64,000 nucleotides of DNA, taken from UTCFX2 sp963788305. GTDB lineage: Bacteria; Chloroflexota; Anaerolineae; Anaerolineales; UBA4823. The stretch lies in contig CAWBGK010000017.1 in NCBI GenBank assembly GCA_963788305.1, positions 186,001-250,000 of the forward strand, in the 5' to 3' direction. A program made the translations under genes and the position numbers. Below are positions 46,274-54,494 of this stretch, in pieces. How positions within the stretch are numbered: the stretch's first letter is position 1; each line of letters starts with the position of its first letter. Under the pieces are notes generated by a model, which worked only from the letters and a program-made list of their open reading frames with translations, did no database searches and was not told the DNA's origin.

Positions 46274-47482
46274 CGCTGCGAGTGATATTCACGAACCCCT
46301 GGAATTTCATACCCCTGAAAATCAAAAGGCTTTTGTTCGTTTCGGAATCTCGCAGCGGATCGAGCATATCATCTTTTTAACAGCTTTTTCAATTCTGGGG
46401 ATCACGGGTCTGGTCCAGAAATTCATTGCTTCACCAATCAGCCAAACTATTGTCGATACTCTTGGCGGGATTGTCAGCACTCGCTTCATCCACCACATTG
46501 CCGCGTTTGTTCTGATGTGGGTATCAATCTATCACATTATCGCATTATTGTACCGGGTGATCGTGCTTAGGGTAGATTGGACGATGATGCCAGTGCTGGA
46601 TGACTTCCGCCATCTCTTTACGGATCTTGGATACTACTTTGGGCTCAGGCAAACCAAAGCATACTATGGGCGGTATAACTATGCAGAGAAAGTAGAATAT
46701 TTGGCGGTGGTTTGGGGGACCATTATCATGGCAATCACCGGGTTCATCATGTGGAATCCGATCACAACAACTCGCTTTATACCAGGTGAAGTAATTCCCG
46801 CAGCAAAAGCTGCGCACGGAGCAGAAGCTATCCTGGCAGTATTAGCGATCATCATCTGGCATTTTTACCACGTGCATATCAAGCGTTTGAATAAAAGCAT
46901 GTTTACCGGGCAATTGACCTTGATCAGATGGAAGAGGAGCATCCTGCCGAGCTTGAGACATTTAAAGAGGGACGTGGCTGGCAGCGGCCGTCTGATGAAG
47001 TAATTCGACGCCGTCAACGCTCTTTCATTCCGGTAGCTGTAATCCTTGGTCTGGCATTATCCCTGGGAGTGATCTGGTTCATCACGGTTGAGCCTGCAAC
47101 GGCGATTGCTACCGTCCCACAGGTTGAGACAGCAGTTGCGTTCGTCCCGGTCACACCAACACCACGCCCGACTCCTTCTGCCTCACCCACTCCATCTGCT
47201 TCAACAGAAGTAGGTGCAAACACGTGGGAAGGAACATATTTCGGACTCTTCTCCAATCGCTGCGGCACCTGCCACGTGAGAACTGCACTCAGCGGGTTCA
47301 GCATGGCTGACTATCAATCTACCTTAAAAGGGGGAAATAGTGGTCCGGGGATCGTGCCTGGCGATCCTGATGCAAGTCAGCTTGTCATCGTCCAGCAGGC
47401 GGGTGGACATCCAGGTCAATTAACACCGGAAGAGCTGCAAGCTGTAATCGAATGGATTGATGCAGGAGCACCGGAGAAATAG
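46266..47482 (+). CDS. Cytochrome b fused to a C-terminal monoheme cytochrome c (one frame break)
   Basis: First ~220 residues: four-helix diheme cytochrome b as in copy 1 (RIEHIIFLTAFSILGITGL, RFIHHIAAFVLMWVSIYH, AIIIWHFYHVHIKRL). A one-base shift near 46920, just after SMFTGQLT, joins the ORF to DQMEEEHPAELETFKEGRG, aligning with the copy-1 ending. It then continues into a new membrane helix (FIPVAVILGLALSLGVIWFI), a Thr/Pro/Ser linker and a cytochrome c domain with a single CGTCH. The result is a ~405-aa b-c fusion. Without the correction two separate proteins would be called. Confidence 0.82.
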
Positions 47483-47513
47483 AACTCTCCAAGTAACCGA
47501 AATCCAAATTTCG

Positions 47514-48995
47514 ATGTCAGAAATATTTATTCGAAATTACATCCTGATTTACTTCTTCTACGGCCTCTCATTTTTCTGCATGGGTCTCGCCGTGTTGATC
47601 GAAAAAGGCCACAGCTCTGAGCTTGATTTTGCCCAGGCACTGCTTCCTCTTGCTCTGTTTGGCTTGATTCACGGTAGCCATGAATGGTTTGAGATGGCTC
47701 TGCTGATCTATCCTGCTTTTGCTGGAAATCAAGCGAATCAATGGATCCCTGTATTCCAGAATCTTTATGCTGGCATTCTCATTCTTGATGCTCATCGCAT
47801 TTGGCGCCAGGCTGATTTCGGGACCTACACGAACCTCACTCCGTTGGGGTATGTTGTTCGCAGTTGTATCAATCTGGTTGATCGGCTTGTTTGAGCTGAT
47901 CATAGCGCCCATCCCGCCTACAGATCGAATGGTCGCAGCTGATGTTTATTCTCGCTATTCGCTGGCAATCCCTGGAGCAGCGCTTACTGTCTGGGGATTG
48001 CTAATTCAAAGAAGGAAATTTCTTGATGCGGGTATGCGAGTTTTTGCGTTCGATATGATGCTCGCAGCCCTCGCTATCGGGATTTATGGGGGGATTGGCC
48101 GAGCTGTTTGCTTCTCCCAGCATGATCTTTCCTTCGGGTATTCTCAATTCGGGAGTTTTCTTGAAATGGTTTGGGTTTCCAATCCAGCTTTTGCGTGCTG
48201 GGTCTGCAGCTTTTGTCGCTGTTTTCATCATACATTCCCTACGCGTGTTTGAAGTTGAAAACCGACGGCAAATCGCCGAGCTTCACGAAGCACAGCTGGC
48301 TGAAAGGCGCCGACTGGAGGCTACCCGCGCTGAGCTTCTCCATCGAACAGTTCAGGCATTAGAAGCCGAGCGCCAGCGTATAGCACGTGAACTTCATGAC
48401 GAAACTGGTCAAACCTTGACAGCCTTAGGGATGGGATTACGAGGACTGGCAACTACAATTAATTTGAATCCTACGCGTGCGATACAACAAGCAAATCAGC
48501 TCGAAGGACTTGCTGTCTCAGGCATCGATGAACTACAACGCCTCGTCAGCGGTTTACATCCACCTCAATTAGATGACCTTGGTTTATTAGCTGCACTGCG
48601 CTGGTACACATCTGAGGTTCAAAAACGTATTGGAATAGAAATTCGGCTATCCAGCCATGGAAATCAGAGTTCAGCTGCCTTCCGAGATAAGGATCGTCCT
48701 CTTCCGAATCGCACAGGAAGGAATTACAAATACGATCCGACATGCTTCTGCATCGCTATTGGAAATCGAGCTGGACTTTTTTCCAGATTTCATCCATATG
48801 AAAATCCTCGATAATGGGAAAGGGTTTAATGTCCAAGAAGCGCTTCAATCGGCAGACAAACAACCTTGCTGGGGATTATTAGGGATGCAAGAGCGAGCTG
48901 AATTGGTCGGTGGAAATTGCCTAATTAAATCAAGATTGGGTGAAGGCACACAAATTATTGTCAGCGTTCCAAAAGAGCAGAAAGAAAATGGATGA
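47514..48995 (+). CDS. Sensor histidine kinase, paralogue of the one at 36318 (three frame breaks)
   Basis: Membrane sensor domain opening with FFYGLSFFCMGLAVLIEKG and FGLIHGSHEWFEMALL (same HGxHEW motif as the other kinase), several further helices, then a coiled coil, the HisKA_3 box RQRIARELHDETGQTL and an ATPase domain (GITNTIRHAS, LDNGKGFNV, CWGLLGMQERAELVGG). Frames change near 47800, 48110 and 48690. Start at ATG 47514; overlaps the response regulator by 8 bases. Located just after the b-c cytochrome. Confidence 0.88.
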
Positions 48996-49641
48996 AATCC
49001 GCCTCGTTTTAGTGGACGACCACGAGGTTGTCCGAACTGGACTGCGCATGCTGTTGGAGAGCCAATCCGACATGGAGATCGTTGGAGAAGCGAGCACAGG
49101 TAGAGAAGGGATCAGGCTGGTCGAGCAGAAGCAGCCTGATGTCGTCGTAATGGACATCACTTTACCGGATATTTCCGGCATCGAAGCCACCAGGAAGTTG
49201 AAAGAAAGATATCCACAAGTAGCTATCGTCGCCTTGACCATTCATGAAGATGAGCAGTATTTTTTCGAAATGCTTCAAGCTGGAGCGTCCGGTTATGTTC
49301 CTAAAAGAGCTGCACCAGAAGATTTAATTTCAGCGATCCGGGCGGCAAAGGCGGGGGAAATATTTCTCTATCCAACTCTTGCAAAAGCGCTGGTGAGTGA
49401 TTATCTTGGACGCAGCCATACTGAACAAGAAACAGAGAAGCTTGATGCACTTACCCCCAGAGAACTTGAAGTACTTGAGCTGTTGGCGGAAGACCTCTCA
49501 AATGACGAAATCGCTGAGCGGCTCGTGATCAGCTGGCACACAGTCGCCCGTCATCGCGAGAACCTTATGCGCAAACTGGACCTTCACAACCGCAGCGAAT
49601 TGGTCAAATACGCAATACGCAAAGGCCTGATCTCCGCTTAA
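48988..49641 (+). CDS. NarL/FixJ-family response regulator
   Basis: Receiver MDEIRLVLVDDHEVVRTGLRMLL with phospho-Asp in DVVVMDITLPDISG and Lys in GYVPKRA, followed by a LuxR-type HTH (LTPRELEVLELLAEDLSNDEIAERLVISWHTVARHRENLMRKL). 218 aa, intact. ATG overlaps the kinase stop. It probably controls nearby cytochrome genes; a NarL-like 7-2-7 site lies 43 bases after its stop and recurring TACCCA motifs appear in other gaps of the locus. Confidence 0.93.
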   Translation: MDEIRLVLVDDHEVVRTGLRMLLESQSDMEIVGEASTGREGIRLVEQKQPDVVVMDITLPDISGIEATRKLKERYPQVAIVALTIHEDEQYFFEMLQAGASGYVPKRAAPEDLISAIRAAKAGEIFLYPTLAKALVSDYLGRSHTEQETEKLDALTPRELEVLELLAEDLSNDEIAERLVISWHTVARHRENLMRKLDLHNRSELVKYAIRKGLISA

Positions 49642-49683
49642 GTTCGACACACAATCGTCTCAAATCACCCAAAATAGTAGTAA

Positions 49684-49699
49684 TACCTATTAATGGGTC
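49684..49699. promoter_or_regulatory. NarL-like 7-2-7 binding site
   Basis: TACCTAT-TA-ATGGGTC: two inverted heptamers with a 2-base spacer, matching 13 of 14 defined positions of the TACYYMT-N2-AKRRGTA pattern bound by NarL/NarP-type regulators. It lies 43 bases after a NarL-family regulator gene and 170 bases before the next ORF. A further TACCCGA occurs at ~49739. Functional role inferred. Confidence 0.5.
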
Positions 49700-49868
49700 G
49701 TTGGAATCGGCGGGATGGAAGGTTATATCCGTCAGTATTACCCGAAATGTTGTACTGAGCAATGAATGCTAAACTTTCCCTATGAGAAAATACCGTGCAC
49801 ATCCTATTGAAATCCTGTACAGCTTAGGATATTCTTAAAACATAAGGATACATACATAGGAGGTTGAG

Positions 49869-50150
49869 ATGCGAAAGGTACAAATAACTGCGGTATTTTG
49901 GACGCTTTTCCTGGCAATTCCAATGACGGCATTGGGACTATCACTTGCCGCTTATTTAACTGAACATATTGGTCAGATTCTGATGTCAGTTCGTTCGTTT
50001 GGTTATGCAACATCTGCAACCGGTCAGGGATGGCTGGTAGAGCTATCTGCTCGCTGGCCTGAAATTGCAGGAATGATCATCGGTCAGCTGGTCATCATGA
50101 CGATCTTGCTGTTCACATGGCGATCGAAACAAGCCGAACAAAGACTTTAA
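49869..50150 (+). CDS. Small two-helix membrane protein, unknown
   Basis: 93 residues with two membrane helices (AVFWTLFLAIPMTALGLSLAAYL and EIAGMIIGQLVIMTILLFTW) joined by a polar loop. AGGAGG precedes the ATG at ideal spacing, and a strong terminator follows, so it is a real monocistronic gene. No family recognised. Its placement between the regulator and the decaheme gene suggests involvement in the same envelope electron system, but this is not shown. Confidence 0.7.
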   Translation: MRKVQITAVFWTLFLAIPMTALGLSLAAYLTEHIGQILMSVRSFGYATSATGQGWLVELSARWPEIAGMIIGQLVIMTILLFTWRSKQAEQRL

Positions 50151-50180
50151 GTTATTAAACCTGATTAAAAATTAACCGAT

Positions 50181-50218
50181 GAGGATTTGCATTTATATTG
50201 ATGCAAATCCTCTTTTTT
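50181..50218 (+). terminator. Rho-independent terminator
   Basis: GAGGATTTGCAT (50181-50192) pairs perfectly with ATGCAAATCCTC (50201-50212) across an 8-base loop, followed by six T. Textbook intrinsic terminator for the small membrane gene. Confidence 0.93.
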
Positions 50219-50252
50219 AGGGTGCAATTGTCCTAATGTTTTATTAATTTTG

Positions 50253-50265
50253 GGGTATAATACCC
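50253..50265 (+). promoter_or_regulatory. -10 box embedded in a perfect palindrome upstream of the decaheme gene
   Basis: GGGTAT-A-ATACCC (50253-50265) contains TATAAT (50256-50261). No good -35 at 16-18 bases, so an activator may be needed; the arms resemble the TACCCA heptamers in other gaps of the locus. The leader to the ATG at 50431 would be ~165 bases. Confidence 0.5.
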
Positions 50266-50430
50266 ACAAATATAGGTGGTTTTCCCCATCCTCTGTGCAT
50301 ATCCAACCATAGGAGATGCACCAAATTTTGATTTTTTGAAAGGAAGGTTGACCTCAACGATATATATTTTATTCTTCCCTCTACAGATGAAACACGAATA
50401 AACCAGATACTCTCGAAGAGGAGAATGTGC

Positions 50431-52641
50431 ATGAAAATTAAATTAATCCTTGTTGCAGGCTTCATACTCTTACTGGCAGCATCCATTGCATCATGCCAAC
50501 CAGCACCAGCACCCACTGCGGCGACGGTTGAAACAACACCTTGCCCGGCTGCTGAGCCTTGCCCAGAGTGTCCTGCCTGCCCTGCTCCAGCAGAACCAGT
50601 CGTAAAAGAGGTTCCAAACCAGGATTTATGGGCAGCTTCACCTCATAACGATGTCGAAGCCGAAGCCTTCAACCACTGGAATGAAGAATCTCCCGCCGAA
50701 ATTCCGGTAGCCTGCGCGAACTGCCATTCGACGCAAGGATACCAGGAATTTGTCTCCACCGGAGCCGTCGCAAACCCTATCCCAGCTCCTGCCGGCACGA
50801 TCCAATGTGTGGCGTGCCATAACGAGGCAGCAGCAGTTTTAAATACGGTTACTTTCCCGTCCGGATTGACCGTCACAGGCACAGGTCCGACATCACGCTG
50901 TATGACCTGCCACCAGGGTCGAGCATCAAAGAAAGCTGTGGACGAAGCTCTTGCTAACTTCGGGGTCACCGAAGATCCCGACAGCGTTCCTGCTGCAAAA
51001 GACGATAAAACCCTTGGTTTTATCAACATCCACTATTTCGCGGCTGGAGCCACGCTTTATGGAACTCAGGCTAAAGGCGGTTACGAATATGACGGCAAAT
51101 CCTATGATGGGAAATTCCGCCACGTGACCGGGATCGACAACTGCATCGGCTGCCATGACTCCCACAGCCTAGAAGTGAAATTGGAGACCTGTCAGGAATG
51201 CCACACCGATGCGAAGGCCGTTGAAGACTTGAAGAATATCCGAATGGAGGGATCGCTTTCAGACTACGACGGCGATGGCGACATTCAGGAAGGGATCGCC
51301 AGCGAGCTTGCCGGAATGCAGGAAGTCCTCTTCAAAGGCATCCAGGAATACGCCACAAATGTTGCAGGAACACCTATTGCCTATAATGCTGCAGCCTATC
51401 CCTATTTCTTCATCGACACGAATGCAGATGGACAGGCAAGCGAAGATAAATCCCAGGCCGCGAATGGTTACAAATCCTGGACTGGGCGACTATTAAAAGC
51501 TGCCTACAACTACCAGACTGTTACAAAAGATCCAGGCGCTTTTGCTCATAACGCGAAATATATGGTCCAGTTAATGTACGATTCGACTGAAGATCTGAAC
51601 GAAAACCTCGGAACAATCGACATGACTGCGATGCAGCGCCAAGATCCAGGCCACTTCGCCGGGAACACTGAACCATTCCGGCATTGGGATGAAGAAGGTG
51701 GAATGGTTCCAGGTGGTTGCGTCAAGTGCCATCAAGCAGAAGGCGTGCCGCAGTTCCTGGCAAACAATACAAATATATCCATGCCTGCCAGCAACGGCTT
51801 TATGTGCACAACATGCCACAACCCCGAAGAATGGCCAGCCAATCGGGTCGTTGCTGATGTGACCTTCCCATCTGGCGCAAAAGTGACCTTCGGAGGCCTC
51901 GATGCAGATGGGAAGCCGGTTGCAGATGAATCCAATTTGTGCTTGCTTTGCCACCAGGGTCGATCCTCGACCGGAACAGTAGACGAGGCTCTTGAGGGCA
52001 AGGATGCTGACACTCCCGATCCATCGATCCGCTTCACAAACATCCACTACTTTGCAGCCGGCGCGACATTGTTCGGAAGCGAAGTCCAGGGCGCGTACCA
52101 GTACGAAGGTAATGATTACGTCGGGATGAGTAAGCACCCGATAAATAAATGCCAGGATTGTCACGATGTCCACGCACTCGAAGTCAAAGTCGAAGCATGT
52201 GCAGCCTGCCACAGCACAGCCAGCGATCCAGAAGATCCTGCGACGTTCAGAATAGACGCAACTGACTATGACGGCGACGGCGACGTAACCGAAGGCATGA
52301 AAGCAGAAATTGATGCATTTGCCGAGGTGCTGTACTCCGCCATCCAGGCATATGCCAAGGACAAGGGCACTCCGATCGTCTACGATCCGTTGACCTATCC
52401 CTACTTCCTGGTTGACGCAGATGAAGATGGGGTAGGCGATGTTGGTGAGAATGGACCGGTAGGTTATAATGCATTCACACCGAACTTGCTCAAGGGTGCG
52501 TACAATTATCAGTACTATCAGAAGGATCCTGGAGCATTTACGCACAATCCTAAATACGTGCTACAGTTCCTGTTCGATTCAATCAAATCACTGGGCGGTG
52601 ATGTGACTGGTCTTACAAGACCCACGACGCCAGCTGAGTAA
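50431..52641 (+). CDS. Decaheme c-type cytochrome lipoprotein, internally duplicated, with calcium-loop-like inserts
   Basis: Signal peptide with lipobox (IASC), a Pro/Cys-rich spacer (PCPECPACPAP), then two homologous halves of five CXXCH each: CANCH, CVACH, CMTCH, CIGCH, CQECH; and CVKCH, CTTCH, CLLCH, CQDCH, CAACH. Each half also shares NIHYFAAGATL and ends in a helical, heme-free segment with calcium-binding-like loops: DYDGDGD (~residue 279), DTNADGQ (~328), DYDGDGD (~611), DADEDGVGD (~662). At ~736 aa it is a plausible outer-surface wire. GAGGAG precedes ATG 50431. Flanked by a terminator on each side, so monocistronic. No frame breaks. Confidence 0.93.
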   Translation: MKIKLILVAGFILLLAASIASCQPAPAPTAATVETTPCPAAEPCPECPACPAPAEPVVKEVPNQDLWAASPHNDVEAEAFNHWNEESPAEIPVACANCHSTQGYQEFVSTGAVANPIPAPAGTIQCVACHNEAAAVLNTVTFPSGLTVTGTGPTSRCMTCHQGRASKKAVDEALANFGVTEDPDSVPAAKDDKTLGFINIHYFAAGATLYGTQAKGGYEYDGKSYDGKFRHVTGIDNCIGCHDSHSLEVKLETCQECHTDAKAVEDLKNIRMEGSLSDYDGDGDIQEGIASELAGMQEVLFKGIQEYATNVAGTPIAYNAAAYPYFFIDTNADGQASEDKSQAANGYKSWTGRLLKAAYNYQTVTKDPGAFAHNAKYMVQLMYDSTEDLNENLGTIDMTAMQRQDPGHFAGNTEPFRHWDEEGGMVPGGCVKCHQAEGVPQFLANNTNISMPASNGFMCTTCHNPEEWPANRVVADVTFPSGAKVTFGGLDADGKPVADESNLCLLCHQGRSSTGTVDEALEGKDADTPDPSIRFTNIHYFAAGATLFGSEVQGAYQYEGNDYVGMSKHPINKCQDCHDVHALEVKVEACAACHSTASDPEDPATFRIDATDYDGDGDVTEGMKAEIDAFAEVLYSAIQAYAKDKGTPIVYDPLTYPYFLVDADEDGVGDVGENGPVGYNAFTPNLLKGAYNYQYYQKDPGAFTHNPKYVLQFLFDSIKSLGGDVTGLTRPTTPAE

Positions 52642-52657
52642 TTAGGAATTTGTTATA

Positions 52658-52688
52658 ACAGAGAGCGGACGATGTGTCCGCTCTCTGT
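52658..52688. terminator. Terminator hairpin after the decaheme gene
   Basis: ACAGAGAGCGGA (52658-52669) pairs perfectly with TCCGCTCTCTGT (52677-52688), 7-base loop, 17 bases beyond the decaheme stop and 18 before the convergent stop at 52706. Probably serves both strands. Confidence 0.85.
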
Positions 52689-52705
52689 TTGTAATCTTGA
52701 AATCT

Positions 52706-53637
52706 TTAATGAACTCTCAGCGGAGTTCCGCAAGCACGGCAAAAGCGGTCCCCCGAAGATGCCCGTTTTCCACATTGATGACAATAAATCTGGCTGTTAC
52801 CATCACCCTCGTCCGCTTCTGCTTTGGTAGGTTTCCTTCGGTGACTCCGGTCTACTGAGACTGGCTGGTTCTTCTGACGACCCGATTGCCAGTACCATAA
52901 TCCGCCGCCCGCAATTAAACCAATCCCCAATATACCCAACACCCATGGCAGAACGTTAGTCATACTTGCTGTTCCTGCAGTCTCACCGCTGAGCGATGAA
53001 CTTGGCTCAACCGGCATCTCACTGAAGCTAAGCTCATCGGATGTTTTTTGATATTCTAAAGAGATCTCGAAAAGCTGACCTTCAGAAAGCGGTCCGACAT
53101 TCATTATATAATAGTTCAGTCCGTCATTGCCCTGCCGAGCTGTCACCATACCGGGTTTGATCTGCATATTTGAGGCGCCAGCAGGAAGTTGAACCTCAAT
53201 TTTGAAAGATTTAACCGAGTATTCGCCCAGCCAAGTATAGAGATAGCTCCACGAATCCCCATTTTTCATTAAACTGGGATCATAGTATTCGAGCTGAATT
53301 TCTGGTGTCGTGGCCTGGAAAACGATTTGCGTCCAGTCTGCTCCTGGTTTTTGCTCGTATGGGAGAGTGACCAGAGATCCATTTGGTTGGCGAGCTGCCA
53401 CTGCATGAGGAAATGCACCGCGCTTGGGATGCTCAAGCTCATCTGAAACGGTAAATTTGCCTGAGCCGAGAGCGTGATATGGTAAATCACCAGCATCGAC
53501 GGTTGATCGTACTCCGGCCATAAATCTACGGCGACATCGGATAAATCCGGTTCGCTCTGGCTGAGTACGCCATAAGGAAACAGCAGTATCACAAACAATA
53601 TCAGCAGGAAAAGCTTTTTTTTCATAAAGCTGAACAT
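52706..53637 (-). CDS. Exported membrane protein with C-terminal zinc ribbon (one frame break)
   Basis: Signal peptide (KKKLFLLILFVILLFPYGVLS), an extracytoplasmic beta-rich domain (ALGSGKFTVSDELEHPKRGA, GDSWSYLYTWLGEYSVKSF, KPGMVTARQGNDGLNYY), one membrane helix (VLPWVLGILGIGLIAGGGLWYW) and a cytoplasmic zinc ribbon CHQCGKRASSGDRFCRACG. Frames change near 53410. The domain order (exported beta domain, helix, cytoplasmic tail) mirrors the C-terminal half of the cytochrome lipoprotein at 29173. Start at 53637 with AGGG upstream, slightly overlapping the ABC ATPase. Function unknown. Confidence 0.68.
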
Positions 53638-53650
53638 TCCCGTCACCCTT

Positions 53651-54412
53651 CTATTGAGAATCTCCAATTGCCTGCCGGACCTGCCGGACAAGTGTACCGA
53701 ACTGAATTGTATATTGCATCGCCTCTTGACGAGGTCTGGGCAAACTTACCTGTAAATCCAGACAAATCTGGCCCGGATGTTGGCTAAGGACGAGTACTCG
53801 ATCGGCAAGAAATAAAGCTTCACTAATCGAGTGGGTGACCATGACCACAGTCTTTTTCCTTATCTGCCAGATCCTCAACAATTCGTGTCCCATCCGTTCT
53901 CGGGTTAAGGCATCCAGGGACCCAAATGGCTCATCCAGGAGCATTAGATCAGGATCATGAACCAGAGCTCGGGCGATCGCAACCCTCTGCGCCATACCAC
54001 CGGAAAGGTCTCTGGGGTAAGCATCTTCAAATCCAGCTAAACCTACCAATTCTACCATTTCAAGAGATTTTTCTGATAATACCGTGTTTGAATAACCGCT
54101 AATCTCGAGAGGAAGCGCAATGTTCTGCATTACAGTTCGCCATGGCATCAGGTTCGCTTTTTGAAATACGAACCCAACTCCGCGCCGGGGGCCGAGAATT
54201 ATTTCACCATTTACCCGAATTTCACCGGTTGAGGGGAGCAGCAAGCCTGCCAGCAACCTTAAAAGCGTGCTTTTCCCACTCCCTGAAGGTCCCAGGATGC
54301 AGACAAATTCCTGGGGAAAAATCCTAAAACTGGTTTTTTCCAGGGCACGCAACCCTCCATTACCATTAGGGAAAACGGCACTGATGGAGTCTACTTGGAT
54401 CAGCTCTTCCAT
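53651..54412 (-). CDS. ABC transporter ATPase of the riboflavin-type importer
   Basis: Tau/Ssu/Nrt-type ATPase: Walker A GPSGSGKST, Q-loop GVGFVFQKANLMPW, signature RDLSGGMAQRVAIARAL, Walker B LMLLDEPFGSLD, switch VTHSISEAL. Third gene of a permease-binding protein-ATPase operon whose mRNA starts with an FMN riboswitch, so it should energise uptake of riboflavin or a precursor. Start at ATG 54412; a GTG at 54430 is possible. ~65-base gap from the binding-protein gene. Confidence 0.88.
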   Translation of the reverse strand: MEELIQVDSISAVFPNGNGGLRALEKTSFRIFPQEFVCILGPSGSGKSTLLRLLAGLLLPSTGEIRVNGEIILGPRRGVGFVFQKANLMPWRTVMQNIALPLEISGYSNTVLSEKSLEMVELVGLAGFEDAYPRDLSGGMAQRVAIARALVHDPDLMLLDEPFGSLDALTRERMGHELLRIWQIRKKTVVMVTHSISEALFLADRVLVLSQHPGQICLDLQVSLPRPRQEAMQYTIQFGTLVRQVRQAIGDSQ

Positions 54413-54494
54413 ATTATGATTTAAAGACACAGGACATCTTCAGAGTTTTCCATTGCCTTAGTACGATACCATAAGATGCAGCAGGTGCTATTCC

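Noticed and set aside
51571..52545. 324-codon minus-strand ORF opposite the decaheme gene
   Set aside because: It mirrors the codon pattern of the cytochrome, with Cys and His scattered by complementarity, and has no promoter or ribosome site.
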